Of a stretch of DNA of 64,000 bases, positions 14,299 through 24,654 are shown one piece after another; position 1 is the stretch's first letter, and the number at the start of each line of letters is the position of its first letter. The DNA is from Trochalopteron elliotii (taxonomy: Eukaryota; Chordata; Aves; Passeriformes; Leiothrichidae): assembly GCA_024734555.1 (NCBI GenBank), contig JANPWX010000247.1, positions 968,324-1,032,323 of the forward strand, written 5' to 3'. The position numbers were made by a program, and so were the translations under genes. The notes beneath the pieces were generated by a model. That model saw only the letters and a program-made list of their open reading frames with translations. It ran no database searches and was not told where the DNA came from.

Positions 14299-14304
14299 CA
14301 CATC
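14299..14304. repeat. 5' target-site duplication of the solo LTR (CACATC)
   Basis: The hexamer CACATC immediately precedes the TGTTGG start of the LTR and recurs at 15,142-15,147, at the other end. If the LTR ends in the canonical CA at 15,143, the duplication is the 4-bp CATC. If all six bases are target, the LTR ends at 15,141. Confidence 0.7.
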
Positions 14305-14769
14305 TGTTGGAGTCCAGGGCATTCCTTTGGTTGCCCTGGATGGTCACAGACCTCGGCAGAGAGGCCTGGGACCCAAGAGAGTTTGAATCCTGGACAGGGG
14401 GGTCTGTCCAGGGGGGTCGCCTGGCACAGAGCCCAGGAAGACACAAGCTTTGATTTTAGTCCATGGAAAAAGTTTCTAACATTGAGAGAAGAATTACAAG
14501 TCACAAAGGTGTGAAAACAGTAGTTTAGCACTGCACAGGGTGAAAAATTTTGTAGTTTTGGGATTTTTAGAATGGAGGTGAATAGGGGACAAGATGGAGA
14601 TTTTAGGGTGGTGCCCTGGGTTCTTCTTGTTCTCCCTTGGCCTCCATCTTCTGATGTGACGTGGGCACAAAGTAGTTGAGAGAAGATTGGGTCAAAGTAG
14701 AAATGACCTTTTTAGTATAGCTAATAGGCATTGGCACAGAACTGTAAATAATAGACACGTAATTATCTG

Positions 14770-14777
14770 TATAAAAA
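14770..14777 (+). promoter_or_regulatory. LTR TATA box
   Basis: TATAAAAA lies in U3, exactly 100 bases upstream of the LTR poly(A) signal. That spacing fits a short retroviral R region starting about 25-30 bases downstream. Confidence 0.7.
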
Positions 14778-14869
14778 GGTAGCGACCTCCCATCACGGGG
14801 GGAGTCACCTGTGTCTGAGCTGCTGTGAACATCTCGGCTGGGCACAGAGAGAAATGTAAGATAAGAAAT

Positions 14870-14875
14870 AATAAA
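14870..14875 (+). terminator. LTR poly(A) signal AATAAA
   Basis: AATAAA lies 100 bases after the TATA box and is followed by a T-rich stretch at about 14,903-14,930. This is the expected layout of the R/U5 boundary, and it sets the orientation of the LTR as plus. Confidence 0.65.
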
Positions 14876-14990
14876 CACGCGAGAAACCAAGAAACACCGA
14901 GACTTTGAGACTCCTCTTCATTCTTGTGCCGAGCTAAAAGGCTTCAGAGGGACAGAGAGCAGAAAAAGAACCAGCCTGAACCACCACCGC

Positions 14991-15045
14991 CCGAACCACC
15001 AACCTGAAATCTCAGGTAAGAAAGAAAACCCAAAAAACCCGAGAA
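14991..15045 (+). repeat. U5-end repeat, copy 1
   Basis: This runs from CCGAACCACCAACCTGAAAT to AAACCCGAGAA. It is directly repeated, with a few differences and a 4-base indel, at 15,092-15,143. The shared core is GAAAACCCAAAAAACCCGAG. This copy lacks the terminal CA and is followed at once by the primer-binding-site-like TGGCGTCCC. Confidence 0.8.
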
Positions 15046-15046
15046 T

Positions 15047-15066
15047 TGGCGTCCCTGGGTGGGCAC

Positions 15067-15097
<31 letters not shown>
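15047..15097 (-). other. Complement of mature tRNA-Asn(GTT) 3' portion (extended primer-binding-site sequence)
   Basis: Read on the plus strand, these 51 bases are the reverse complement of tRNA-Asn(GTT) from the CCA end (nt 76) to about G26: TGG (CCA), C (73), GTCCCTG (acceptor), GGTGG (T stem), the T loop, CCACC, AACCT, TTCGG, TTAACAG (anticodon loop, GTT anticodon) and CCGAAC. Fifty of 51 agree with the vertebrate tRNA-Asn sequence I know. The one mismatch is A at 15,065, opposite A58. The CCA is not encoded in vertebrate tRNA genes, so its complement points to a mature tRNA template. The first 18 bases are what a normal retroviral primer-binding site would hold; here the copy continues 33 bases further. 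Identity stops abruptly at 15,098. Confidence 0.85.
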
Positions 15098-15143
15098 CTC
15101 CACCCTAAATCACGGGGGAAGAAAACCCAAAAAACCCGAGACA
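15092..15143 (+). repeat. U5-end repeat, copy 2 (true LTR terminus)
   Basis: This is the direct repeat of 14,991-15,045, starting CCGAACC and ending CCCGAGACA. Its first six bases overlap the last six of the tRNA-Asn complement, so the junction lies in shared CCGAAC microhomology. It ends in CA next to the target duplication, which makes this copy the functional LTR end. Confidence 0.75.
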
Positions 15144-15147
15144 CATC
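15142..15147. repeat. 3' target-site duplication (CACATC)
   Basis: This is an exact match to 14,299-14,304 at the other end of the LTR. The first two bases may belong to the LTR terminus (CA). Confidence 0.65.
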
Positions 15148-15194
15148 CCTCACTATTTCAGCAACTGTATCATGTAAATCTCAATCTCAGACTT

Positions 15195-15500
15195 GTTTGA
15201 CTGCTTCTACTCTCATTGGAAAGCTATTTTGGAATCTCATGCCTCTCATGGCTAGAATCCTTTTAATTTCCAGCCTAATTTTATTCATAAATATATGGCC
15301 ACATCTTCTTGTGGAACTTAAGCTATACTTAAGATGTAGTCTTAACTAGATCTTAAATAGTTGTCCCTGGATGTTAACCTTATGGTTCTGGTCTTATGCT
15401 TAGTTTAAGCTGTTTCTATGTCTGACCTGCTGCCAAACACCTGATAGCAAATATATGTACAGATGTGACCTTCCTTGGTCAGAAAAGTGTCCTTCTGCCT
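15195..15500 (-). repeat. Ancient CR1-type LINE remnant, antisense
   Basis: The order of words GAAAGCTATTTTGGAATCTC, TTTCCAGCCTAATTT, TTCATAAATATATGGCCACA and TCTTCTTGTGG follows the antisense of the old amniote CR1 3' region as I remember it. The copy is heavily diverged, with the right-hand part (about 15,430-15,500) weaker. Its right edge is approximate. Confidence 0.45.
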
Positions 15501-18500
15501 AGCACCTGAATCATACAAACCCTCTTACAGGTCTGATTCAGGACCCTAATCCCAAGAGCTAGAAAATAGGGCTGTCTTCTGCCAAAGCTTCCTCTGGATC
15601 ACATCCATCATACCTTAACACAATCACCTCCTTCCTTCCCACTCACAACATGCCTGGTGTGGAGAAGGGTGTGTAAATGTTGTGCAGGGCTGTTTTACAA
15701 AACCCAAACTCCCTGGTATATGCTGTGACACCTTGGCTGGAAAGATATATACAGCAAATGTACTGCTCAGCCACACACAGTCTAGGCTCCATGTGCGTGA
15801 TGAGTCTCATATGAGGAACACCCCAGCCACATGTTCACATGCAGCAAAGCTGCTGAGTCTGTTTACAAACCCCAGTGAATCTTCTGGGGTTTTTGGACAT
15901 CTTACTCTGGATGGAAAAGGAGGGGTTTTCCCTCGGAATATCAGAAATCTTCCTCTTAGACTACCTTTGCTTGGTTACAGAAATAAGTATTTCATAAGTA
16001 AAAATCAGGAAACAAGTAGGAAAGAAATAACACTGTTTTAGAAAACCCTACAAATATGAAAATTACCTAATCCATAGATTCAAGCCATGTTAGGGGACCA
16101 GAAGGATATAAAAGTACTCTGCTGCCTGGATTATCTGGTGGAGTAACACTCAGAAGTACTGCTTGCCAACTGCACACAGAAACCTGGTTTATCGCATTCT
16201 CAACAAAGTAGATTATGTTTTTGCGGTGCCCTTATCCACATGTTCAATCAACAGGACCACATTACCTTCCTCAGTGACCTTCATATTGCTCTTCCAAATT
16301 AAACAGCTGTGCATTAGTCTCCAGCTCTAGCTGAGGTACTGGCTGCAGTGTGAGGGCTGTGACCTGGGGAGGAGCTTCATGGTGACATCAAGGTCAATTA
16401 TCTCAGAGGAGAGAGGAAAAGCCCAGCCGAAGAGACCTTCACCTTGAACCTCCCATGTGTGACCAGGAAGGCTCAGCCACTCAAAGAGCTCTGTGCTGCT
16501 ACAAGCGGCATCAGGCATCAGAGAGAAAGGGAAAACAAAGGGCAGAGTTTCCCCAATGCTGCTCCAATTAAGCAGTTAATTAGGTGCGAGCTGAGATGGA
16601 TGTGTTGCTGCAGTCTGAGGTCCTAGTCCTAGTCAGAACAAGGACAAGGGTGAAAATTTTGGCTCTTTTGGAAATGAAGCTGGAAACATGATTTTATCTG
16701 GCAAGATTTTCTCCAGTGCTAAAGGACTTTACCAGTTTCACAGGTGGTACAAACCTGTCTTATAGCAACCCATCTCCTTGTTTTCATTTGGCATTTCAAA
16801 TGCTGTCAAGTCTGAGAGACTTCTGTCTTCTGTGTTTTAATCCACCTGATTTTAGCAGCCTGTGGTTTCCCCAAGACAGACTTTAGTTCCTGGACAGCCT
16901 CACTCAGACGCTCTTCCTGCTTACCTGAGTCCTGAAGAAATGCCAAAGGGAGAATATTCTCTATTTTAGGATATTTTATCAGGCATTAAATAAAGAGGTA
17001 TATATTTTGACTAAGCCAAAAATATTTAATGCTTAAGTTTGCAATTATTGATAACTATCTTAAGACAGAAATCCCTAGATATTTTAAAACTCCAACCATA
17101 TTGTCCCAGCTGTGTTATCTACAGAGAATATGATATAGCTATGTAAAGCTGCTATGACTGCTAAGTGTATTCAATTATCTCTGCTAGTTTTGTCCCCCCT
17201 CCCACACTCTCCATTCATTTAAGTGTTCACTAAATATTTTAAGCTTGTTAAGTGAGTTCATGCATGCATTACAAATAAGCACTTTGGGAAAAATTTATGG
17301 CTATTTTATCCATCTCAATATATGGACATGAGTGTACCACTAATCTGCACAGAGCTGTGAGACACTGTCCCTTTTCCTCGTACCCTCCCCCTCAGGAAAG
17401 CAAAACCCCAAACTTTGGAAAACGGGTCATGCGAACACAGGGATTTCTATAGGGAGCCCATGGAACAATGCGTGCATTCGCCAGGCATAGTGGGCTCCCA
17501 TTGTCTGGTCTTTCAGCACATAATAGAGGCTTTGCCAGTGGGGAGGCTAAATGGGGAACAAATGGATGGACAGTAAAGATGATGTCGGCAGAAAGTGCAA
17601 GAACCTCCTTCTGCTTCTGTTTCTTTCAAAGGCTTGAAAGTGATATTGTGCATAGTAATTCCTCTCCATTGTGGTGTATGTAACGTTTATATTCATGCTT
17701 TGCTTGCTAAAGAAATGCTGGCTGTAGTCAGCAGAGAGGCCTGTACACATGCCTTTATCCCAGCAGCCTCCTGGAGTTCAAACAGTATGGCATCCATGTG
17801 TGGGGAGCAAAACACCAACTCTTATGTTAATGAAGATTACAGTGAAGAATGGAGGGATGAAAGCTGGGCTGCTCACCCACTGACAGCGACCGGGGGATTT
17901 TCTCTTACAGCAGCAAAGTACCCAACCATAGTTAAGTTTCATCAAAACTTTCTTTACCATCCATTTCAGAGGTTTCACAACTGGGCTGGAAAATTTACAT
18001 GGAGGTAAATCCTTCAGTCAAGCCTCAAGCAAATGTAAAAATGGCTGTTATCTTTTTGTGAAAGCCCCAGAGATGGAACTACTAAAGCAGTGCAAATACA
18101 CGTATGAAAATCTACCCATTTAGAGATGGTACACATACAGAATTGCACAGACTTCAGAGAGTTAATTTATCCCAGCTGACAACTTAGATTGTGAAAATGA
18201 ACACATCTTTTATCTTTGAGCACTTTTAAGCCACATTATATCAATTGGAAGCAAAATAATTATTTTCTGTTAAATTCTGTGAAATGAAGTCTGTAGAGAG
18301 GCGATCAGTTCTCATTCACTTCCAGAAGACTCTTCCCCCAAGGATTTGAAGTGGCAATCAGCAGCAATGGCAGTTCTTCCATGCCTTCCTCCTTCAGTCT
18401 CCTCCACAAACTTCAATTTGTAAGATTTTAAACACTGCTATTGCTACCAGTGAAGAAATAAAAGACATTACTGAAGTACCACTTTCTGCACCATTCATCA

Positions 18501-19939
18501 GTCCTCAGTATCTTTGTGGTCAGGGAAAAAACCCACCTACATTAAATCCTTTTTTCCCCTGACCTTTTGTTTTCAAAATGATTGATAACAAGATCCATTC
18601 CAAGATCCATCTCAAGAATCCCTTGGAACCTATAAAAATCATCTTCCTGTATCTAGTTGGGCACTAGCAGGAAGATGGAGTGTTTTTAACCTGTATATCT
18701 TCACTGGCTCCACCCTGGGCTAACAGTGATCTCCTGAGGATGCCATGGTGGCCCTGCAGAGAGCAGGTTTGCAGCCTTCACCTGTGAAGCCACGGATCCA
18801 AAAACTGGTTTCACCATGGAGAAACCAAAGGTTGCAGAGGGGCTGGGATAGCTCTATCCACACTCTGGTTGACCCCTCCAAGGAAGAAGGTAGCCCATGG
18901 AGAAACTGACAGCACTGCCAACATGCTACCTAATGTGAGCTGTCTTAATTTAAATAAACCTGCCTTAAACAGAGGAAATTAATACCAAGCACCTCATTTG
19001 AATGGCATCTCGTTTGGGAGAAAGCCAGGAAATATAAAGGTTGGTTTGGTCTGTTCATCACTCACATGACTGTGCCTTTTGTTTTTCAACCTGATGAGAG
19101 GCAAGGATAGACAATCGGCCCCAGCTCTGAATTTCCTGGCTTTTGTCAGTTGATGTTACACCCATAATATTATTCAAACGGGGGGTTTTGTGTGTAACAG
19201 ATAAATGTCGACAAAGCCCTGTCTAATGCCTTTTAGGTTGCTAGGAAACCTGGCTCTGTAGCCACCACAGAAATATCTCTGGCTAGGGGTTTAGATAAGC
19301 TCTGACTTGTTTTGATTAGGTGAGCTTTATTGCAGAAAAGACAGCAGCATGCTTGACATCGTAAAAATATGACCTGCTTACAAACCCGGGGCACAAAGAT
19401 CATTTATTGCTCATGATGGCATCCATGGGAGGACACCTAGAATACTTTTCTAGCCTCCAAATCACTTCTCCCTTGAAAAAAGCCACACCTCCTAATTAAG
19501 GTCTCCTCCGGTCCCCTAGGACTCAGGGCTGCTGCTACTAACATCTCTGTGTTAGACCATACTGAGGTGAAAGTAATTTTCAGCCTGGCTTTATTTCACG
19601 TGTCAGGAGAATGGGGGTATTTGTGGTCTGGTGGGCAGCACAGATAACTAAGAACTAGATTACCTGCCCTCTGCTCTGCAATTTAATGATTGTACTTTGA
19701 AAATAAATTTGAATGAGTTGCACCTGTGGCAGATATTTATGCAACCCCATTAATGGAGGAGCTGGAGAGAGTGGGCCTCTCTGCTATTGCTCGTGGTGAC
19801 CTGAGATCTGCTCAGGAGTGCTGAGTCTCTTTCCCTTTCTGACCCTGCCTGTCTCAGCCTGCTTATGCTGGTCTATGCCCTGCCCTTGCCTATAGCATGC
19901 CCAACAGGCATTTGGAGAAATGGTAGAAGCTCCATGCCC
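15501..19939. other. Non-coding stretch, nothing recognised
   Basis: No exon or repeat family is recognised. A 137-codon plus-strand frame (17,595-18,008) and a 119-codon frame (15,682-16,041) have no family resemblance. The stretch about 18,940-19,330 has the AT-rich, homeodomain-site-like texture of conserved vertebrate non-coding DNA, but this is only an impression. Confidence 0.45.
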
Positions 19940-19944
19940 TCCTC

Positions 19945-20200
19945 ATAAGTGGTTTCCACCCTTTGCCTTTTTCTACCTTACTGCAATTCAAGAACATTGC
20001 TTCTTTTCTTGTTCACAGCATATATAACAAACAGGTTATCCTTTCCTTGCTGCAGTGCCTTTTATATATTTGAAAACAGTTCTCCTTTCTTCCTCAGTCA
20101 ACTTTTCTCTGAACAAAAGAACCTGAACATTCTCCATCTATTCTCACAAAGTATATTTTCCCTAAGCTCTTTAACTTCTTGATATATTATCTGTGAAAGC
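19945..20200 (-). repeat. Ancient CR1-type LINE remnant, antisense
   Basis: The words TTGCTTCTTTTCTTGTTCAC, GCCTTTTATATATTTGAAAA, CAGTTCTCC and TTTCTCTGAACAAAAGAACC match the antisense of old amniote CR1 (cf. TATTTGAAAACAGTTATCAT and CTAAACATGCC). It is diverged and the edges are approximate. The sequence would encode part of the CR1 ORF2 C-terminal region on the minus strand, now full of stops. Confidence 0.5.
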
Positions 20201-22900
20201 AGAGCAGATATTCTGCAAGCTATATATGAAACCAAAAATATTAAGGTGAAAGCACTGGTCTGACCAGGCTCAGTCATGCTGTACCTGTGAGCTATGCAGT
20301 TTTTGTCCACGTTGCTGGCAATAGTTTGGGATCACATTATCTGCTCTTTAACAAGGAAGGCATTGAGAAAGGCATCTGGAAATGTCAAAATTACATGACA
20401 GAGACCCTGGGTTCATACTGAGGTGTAAGTAGAACTCAGGACGTTCAGTTTGGTCTAAGTTCATGTTTACATATTCACATTTAAAAAAGTACACAGCTCA
20501 GTGATATACTCTCGTACATTGTATCAGTCAGAAGAGACGACAAGCTGCATTACTAATGAAGCTTAAAAAGGTTCTCCCTCAATTCATGCCCAATTGCATG
20601 AGAAGTTTCATTCACAGAGAATGTGTAATCTGTCCATAATCATAGCATTTTTAAAGAAATTTCTGCTCATCAATCTATCTCAGGTAAAGCTATTACAGGA
20701 GCTAAAATATGATCAAAAGGGTGAAAACAATCAGGCTGTTTCCAGCTAACTGGAAAAGCAAGTCTCAGAATAATGAAGTGCTGAGAACTCTGCAGTTGAA
20801 ATGTTTCAGTTGGGAGAGCTCGGTACAAACAGGTACTTTCCAAACCATTCAGTACATAGGTTAATATTAACATTAGGCGTTGCACATTTAACTCAACAGT
20901 CTAAGAAGCAATGAGCTGGTATGCTCCCCTGTACCCCTGGCCAAGCCTTGGGTTTGTGTACTGTGTTCAAACACATCAGTACGTCCTGTGATGCTGCAAT
21001 GAAGGAGACAAAACACCCTGTTTACACTGTCTGCACCTCACACCTGGAGCAAGCCCAGGTTCCCTGGCAGCCTGTACGGCATGGCCTGTGTTCCTCAGGA
21101 AGACACAAACCATGACCACACTGCAGTGCTCTGGGAACAAACCTGGCATCTTAGCAACCTCCACTGCTGTCTGCAGCTGGAAGTGAGCATCTCCTCACTC
21201 TCCCAACACTGATGTCAGAATGCACTTGCCCCCGGCATGGCAAATGACCACCCCAGCATCTTCTTCATAAAGTGACCAAGTCAAATAAAAGAGTTCAGAG
21301 GCTGCTACAAAAACACACTGTTTGCTTCTGTTCTGACCATGTCTGCTGCCATTTCTTCCTCAGTACATAATGTCAGTCCCACCACAGAAAACATCATGCA
21401 CTAGTGTGCTGTCAAAGCCAGCTCAAACTAGGGCTATAGATGGCTACACACAGATGCCTGTTAGAGCCAGTCTTGGCCAGATGGTGTTTGTTGCCCCAAT
21501 TATATTCCTGGCTCTTAACTGTCAGCCAAGTTGTGACACAGCAAGTTGTTATATGGAAGTGCTTGCAGGGCCTGGATGTCATTGTTGGCAAACAAGGGCA
21601 GAGGCTGCTGTTGGAAAAGGCTGCTTGTGTGTGTGTGTGTGTACATGTCAGTAGTACCCAAGTCACGGGGTGAGGTGAGTGTCTTGTCCTGACCCCTGAG
21701 CTGCCCACCTCTGCTGCAGAGTGGCTGAATCACACAGTGTATCTTTCCTAAGCACAGTTGTATTTTAACACATCCTATTGCTTTTTCAGTAAGTATAACT
21801 CAGACACCTACCAGAGCCACAGGCAGTGCCAGAAGCACAGCTTTGTGCCTGGGGCCCCTCCACTTGTCCTGAGCATGGCAGTAGAGATGGAAGGGGTGAA
21901 TAAACTGCCTCAGAGAGTCTCATCTGTTGCAAGGCTTGTTAAGGTCCCAGACCTCTCATACCCAGCAAGATGCTCAAGTCCCAGGTAACAGTGCAACACG
22001 GAGCTTACTGTTATGGCACATCAGTCCTGAGCTGGTGTAATTCATGATGGAGACAAGTCTGCCAAGCTGCTCCAGCATAATCATTGGCATCACAGCTCTC
22101 TACATGCACAGCTTTTGTTTTGATGAATTTGAAGTCAAAGTGCTTACTGCCACAGGCCAAACCCATAGCATGAACTAGCCTCAGTTTTATGGTATGTGGA
22201 AATCCTGAAAGTGCTGAATATGGCAGCCCTGAAATACTTCTTGCACCCAAAAAGATTGTAGGTTTTTTATTCACAAGGTTCAGTAAAAAGCCCAAGCAGT
22301 CAAATGATAAGAGGATTGATATAGAGCTCCCCAGGTTTTCAGGCCAACTGGGAGGCTGGTAAGCACACCTCAGTGAGATTTGTGTGTATAAGTCTAGGGG
22401 CACTGGAGAGGAGTGTTGGGAGGAGGGAGTGAAAGTGTCCTGGTCTGTGTAGGTAGTGTCCATGGTGTGCCAATCCCTGAGAACAACCCTCTCAACCCTT
22501 TCTAAACAGAGGTAGCTATTTAGCTTGTTTCAGCTGGTCTAATATGGTTGCATGTAGATGACTGGGAGAGCAGGGCCAAGCACCATCGGACTACAGATGG
22601 GCTGCAGGGATGCACTCAGAGTCATGGATTGTGTTCACAAGGTCTGAGAGGAGCAAGTACAAATTTTGCAGATGTGCTGTGCACATTAGCAGTTTTGGCA
22701 ACTGTGTGCATGCTCTTACAACTCCACAGATGACAGCAAAACCTGCACCTTGGTTATACAATGGGCTCTGTCGTATTTGAAAGGACCAACATGGCCAACT
22801 GACTATACTCTTTGACATATATTATCCGAGAAAATGCAAACTCCTTGGATTCACAGACACACAGAAAATCAGTGTTGCCTGTGTACTGCCAATGTGTTGC
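20201..22900. other. Non-coding stretch with a TG microsatellite
   Basis: A TG dinucleotide run lies at 21,625-21,642. Nothing else is recognised. Open frames up to 150 codons (22,011-22,463, minus) have no family resemblance. Confidence 0.5.
21625..21642. repeat. TG dinucleotide microsatellite
   Basis: About nine uninterrupted TG units are followed by TACATG. Confidence 0.9.
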
Positions 22901-23345
22901 TGTCACAACCTCTCTCAAGACTCACCCAAATGAGATGCCAATCACTTGCTCCCCCATTTTCCCTCCCACTTCCTGCTCCAGGGATGAAATTGAGAATTAT
23001 GTGAAAAATGGAAAAATCATGGGTTGAAATAAGAACAATTTACTGGAAAGAGCAATGAAATAAGAAAATGAACAGTAACAGCAATAATATTAATAACAAG
23101 AGTGTGTAAAAAAAGAGGACGATTTACATGCACAATGCTCACTGAGCCCTGACATGACCACAGCCAGTGATACTCCACCCCAGCTTCTCCATCTGCCGCA
23201 CTTGCTCCCATCTGGAAACCACACCCCTTCTTCTCAGAAGTCCCTTTTCAGAGAGTCCTTTTCCCCAGCCTGTGACTTAATGTGGTATCAAATAACACAG
23301 TGCCTTGGCCATACCCTCCCACTGATCTGGACCAGAACCAGGACA
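22901..23345 (-). mobile_element. Degenerate solo LTR of an avian endogenous retrovirus, antisense
   Basis: Read on the minus strand this is a worn, internally deleted copy of the LTR family that also appears in plus orientation at 49,588-50,311. Shared landmarks: GGGTTGAAATAA with the following TTTACTGG (the antisense of the U5/R region with ATTAAA), GGGAGCAAG near the 3' end, and ATGTGGTAT (antisense of ATACCATATGGCAT). The plus-strand right end, ACCAGAACCAGGACA, corresponds to the inverse of the TGTACTGGTTTTGGC start. Flanks GTTGC (22,896-22,900) and GTTTC (23,346-23,350) may be a 5-bp target duplication with one change. About 445 bp remain of some 590. Confidence 0.6.
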
Positions 23346-23639
23346 GTTTCCCAGACTCTTTTTGAATCACCTCACCCAAAGAGCTCAGGCAGCGGAGAGA
23401 TTAGTTGTCAAGAAGATGACAGCACTGAGAGGGGATGTCCCATGCCCACTGTTCAGCTCTTCCTTCCCTGGACAGAGTACATAAATGATCCACTAACATA
23501 CCACGTACATTCCCCACAGTTTTCACTCTTCATGCTCTTAAAGATGGCACCTGACAGAGAGTAAATGGCTGAAGTTCACCTGGAATCAGTGAAAAGTTTG
23601 ACCAATTTAGAAATGGGAGTTCTCCTCAGGGACACCAGC
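23346..23639. other. Non-coding stretch, nothing recognised
   Basis: Unique sequence between the LTR remnant and the CpG-retaining segment. No gene seen. Confidence 0.5.
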
Positions 23640-24120
23640 CAGACCCGTTCGCATTTGTGAAAGCGTATCTAATTTACACGCTTTTAGCGTGTCTGCTATT
23701 ACTTTTGCCACGAGGGTGAAGTTTTTAATGAGATTAATGATCCATGGGTCACTGTGACCAGTGATTGATGAGGTTCTCAGCAAAATCAATTTACTGTTTC
23801 TTTCCACCAAGGGTTGCTGCCACCCTTTTGCATTCCAAAATGGGTCACAATTAAGACGCTGTAGTTTGATCTGGTTTTCCCTGACTAGACACTTCAATTC
23901 AGTGCCTGCAGTTTGTTGACTACGGTTCTCCAATAAGCTCAAGGGAGCCTAATGGTAGCAGTGCATTAACCCACCAATGCCAATTTGCAGTATTGGGTGT
24001 CAGGATATGCAAATGAATTAAATTAGATCTTGTTTTCAAAGGGTATCATAAGCTGTCCCTTGAGCTTTATATGCTTTTGGACATAATTTGATACATTAAC
24101 ATTTAATTTCTGCCAGGTGG
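23640..24120. other. Candidate conserved non-coding element
   Basis: The first 80 bases keep several CpGs in an otherwise CpG-poor neighbourhood. They contain a perfect 6-bp hairpin, ACACGC-TTTTA-GCGTGT (23,676-23,692). Further on come AT-rich homeodomain-like and POU-like words (GAGATTAATGATCC, ATATGCAAATGAATTAAATTA). This texture is typical of vertebrate developmental enhancers. No coding potential is recognised. The call is inference from composition only. Confidence 0.3.
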
Positions 24121-24654
24121 GGTTCACCTTCCTCTGAGGTAAAGAGCTTACAGAGTAACACAGATCTCATACCTCCCTCCTTCCTCTGCTAATAAGAAAT
24201 ACAAGATCCGGTTACTCTCTCCCTTCCCCCACTGCTTTCCTTCCACAATGTTTTTAAAATCTGACAATAATACGAAAAATAGTTTTGTACGGCTCTGTTT
24301 TCACTCAGTGACTCCCAGATTATGTTTGCTACCTTGATGTGCCAGTGCAGTTGGGAGCTGAGCAGCAAGGCTGGTTGTACTGCTCTCCTTTGAGCCCACG
24401 CTGCTCTGGGACGGCTGCTTTACCTCGATCCAAACAAAAGAGCAACCAAGAGGAGATTTTTACCCAGTTGTGGACTTCTGCTGATCCCATCACCTGCTGG
24501 AATGGGACTTGGGGATACTACCCAGCCCAGTGTGAATATTTACCATGTGTAGGCCCTCAGGACAGTTCATAGCTTTGCAGCTAACCACACAATTTGATTA
24601 ATGAAGTTCCAAGTGACAGGGGACGTAACAACTGCCAGTATTTAAGATCACAGG
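24121..24654. other. Non-coding stretch, nothing recognised
   Basis: Unique sequence, with no exon or repeat family seen. Confidence 0.5.

Larger units (their letters stand above)
14305..15143 (+). mobile_element. Solo LTR of an endogenous retrovirus with an embedded tRNA-Asn complement
   Basis: The element starts TGTTGGAG and ends GAGACA, giving TG...CA ends and a length of about 839 bp, with CACATC repeated at both outer edges. A TATA box lies at 14,770-14,777 and an AATAAA at 14,870-14,875. This implies U3 of about 490 bp, a short R of roughly 90-100 bp and a long U5. No gag, pol or env sequence follows, so I read it as a solo LTR left by recombination between two LTRs. The odd feature is inside U5: at 15,047-15,097 there is a complement of the 3' part of tRNA-Asn, flanked by two copies of the U5 end (14,991-15,045 and 15,092-15,143). 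The alternative is a 5' LTR plus primer-binding site with everything after it deleted. The exact outer duplication and the CA at the second U5 copy argue against that. I recall similar LTRs from songbird genomes but cannot name the family. Confidence 0.75.

Noticed and set aside
15047..15097. A tRNA-Asn gene or tRNA pseudogene on the minus strand
   Set aside because: Only the 3' portion from about nt 26 is present, the 5' part is missing, and the sequence includes the CCA end, which vertebrate tRNA genes lack. Its position between two LTR-end copies fits primer-derived DNA.
17595..18008. 137-codon plus-strand frame
   Set aside because: No family resemblance. Two other frames overlap it, including one on the opposite strand.
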